Assembly: GCA_041595255.1 (NCBI GenBank)
Contig: JBFHKR010000002.1
Coordinates: 1 to 53,960 of the forward strand
Source of the DNA: PGYR01 sp041595255
GTDB lineage: Bacteria > Bacteroidota > Ignavibacteria > Kapaibacteriales > UBA2268
Reading direction: 5' to 3'
Length of the DNA stretch: 53,960 nt
In this document: positions 53,820-53,960 of the stretch, piece by piece
Numbering within the stretch: the first letter of the stretch is position 1
Layout: each line of letters starts with the position of its first letter
Notes under the pieces: model-generated
Database searches by the model: none
Told to the model about the DNA's origin: nothing
Seen by the model: only the letters and a program-made list of their open reading frames with translations
Position numbers and translations under genes: made by a program

Positions 53820-53960
53820 TTACCTTGATATTGTAAACTTTTCAGCATCACGGAAGTTTGGACCTTGTAGAATACACAAGTAAAACCCATTTGGAAGATT
53901 AGAAGCAACGAATGGATACTCAACATCTTTTATAGCAGTTCCACTATAAACTTCCTCAAC
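53820..53960 (-). CDS. C-terminal end of a T9SS-tailed protein, probably PorU sortase (5' truncated)
   Basis: The last 46 codons of a gene that continues past the right edge of the window. The visible end reads ...EYPFVASNLPNGFYLCILQG and ends in EKFTISR, which is a T9SS sorting-domain tail (LPNGFY pattern plus a basic C-terminus). It stops at 53820-53822, three bases before the porV start, so both are on one transcript. PorU, the C25-type sortase of T9SS, has such a tail and usually precedes porV. The catalytic part is not in view, so the identification rests on position and tail only. Confidence 0.65.
   Translation of the reverse strand, partial: VEEVYSGTAIKDVEYPFVASNLPNGFYLCILQGPNFRDAEKFTISR

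Overview
The window is AT-rich (about 30% G+C by eye), gene-dense, and uses the standard code (TGA is used as a stop). It looks like chromosome from the Bacteroidota / Ignavibacteriota / Kapabacteria side of the FCB group. The main reason is the type IX secretion system (T9SS): at least seven genes encode proteins ending in a T9SS-type C-terminal sorting domain, and two genes encode PorV/PorQ-family outer-membrane proteins. Other FCB-like traits are a YbiT-type ABC-F protein with a degenerate second P-loop, a short NuoG, and variable use of Shine-Dalgarno sequences with several TTG/GTG starts. I see no rRNA, tRNA, CRISPR, phage or insertion-sequence genes, and no gene-free stretch longer than about 200 bases.

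Layout. 1-2929: the end of a secreted CotH-kinase multidomain protein. 2918-5396 (minus): a tightly overlapping tsaC-type / HPr / Enzyme I operon. 5429-6715: a photolyase. 6841-12584: an OmpA-family envelope protein and a large von Willebrand A secreted protein, closed by a strong terminator. 12702-14776: parA, parB and a YbgC-like thioesterase. 14818-16613: a PorQ-like protein, a small lipoprotein and a small beta-barrel. 16670-19914 (minus): a DUF1800/DUF1501 pair. 20030-21658: an ABC-F ATPase. 21810-23639: an M2-family lipoprotein peptidase. 23667-28601: a 1644-residue surface protein with VWA, WD40-like and anchor-type repeats. 28791-29555: a TSUP transporter. 29649-33769: a diadenylate cyclase / miaA / PBP4 / ABC permease operon. 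33852-35933: an SPFH protein and an ArgD-like aminotransferase. 35928-38216 (minus): a duplicated GT2-TPR protein. 38411-46149: two tandem BNR-propeller T9SS cargos, ruvA and a degenerate HisA-like protein. 46253-52786: nuoG-nuoH-nuoI, a Lon-like protease and rpe. 52770-53960 (minus): PorV and the end of a probable PorU.

How it fits together. The strongest theme is building the cell surface. PorV/PorU and PorQ-type proteins belong to the T9SS attachment machinery, and the CotH, VWA, WD40/VWA, BNR and DUF1501 proteins look like its cargo. OmpA-like, PBP4, lipoprotein and c-di-AMP genes add envelope functions. The rest is housekeeping: complex I, chromosome partition, tRNA modification, recombination, DNA photorepair, the pentose phosphate pathway and phosphotransfer regulation. 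The most unusual items are the Tat-plus-T9SS DUF1501 protein with a signal-less DUF1800 partner, the one-sided ATP site architecture of the ABC-F protein, the HisA-like protein lacking the catalytic Asp, and the internally duplicated GT2-TPR protein.
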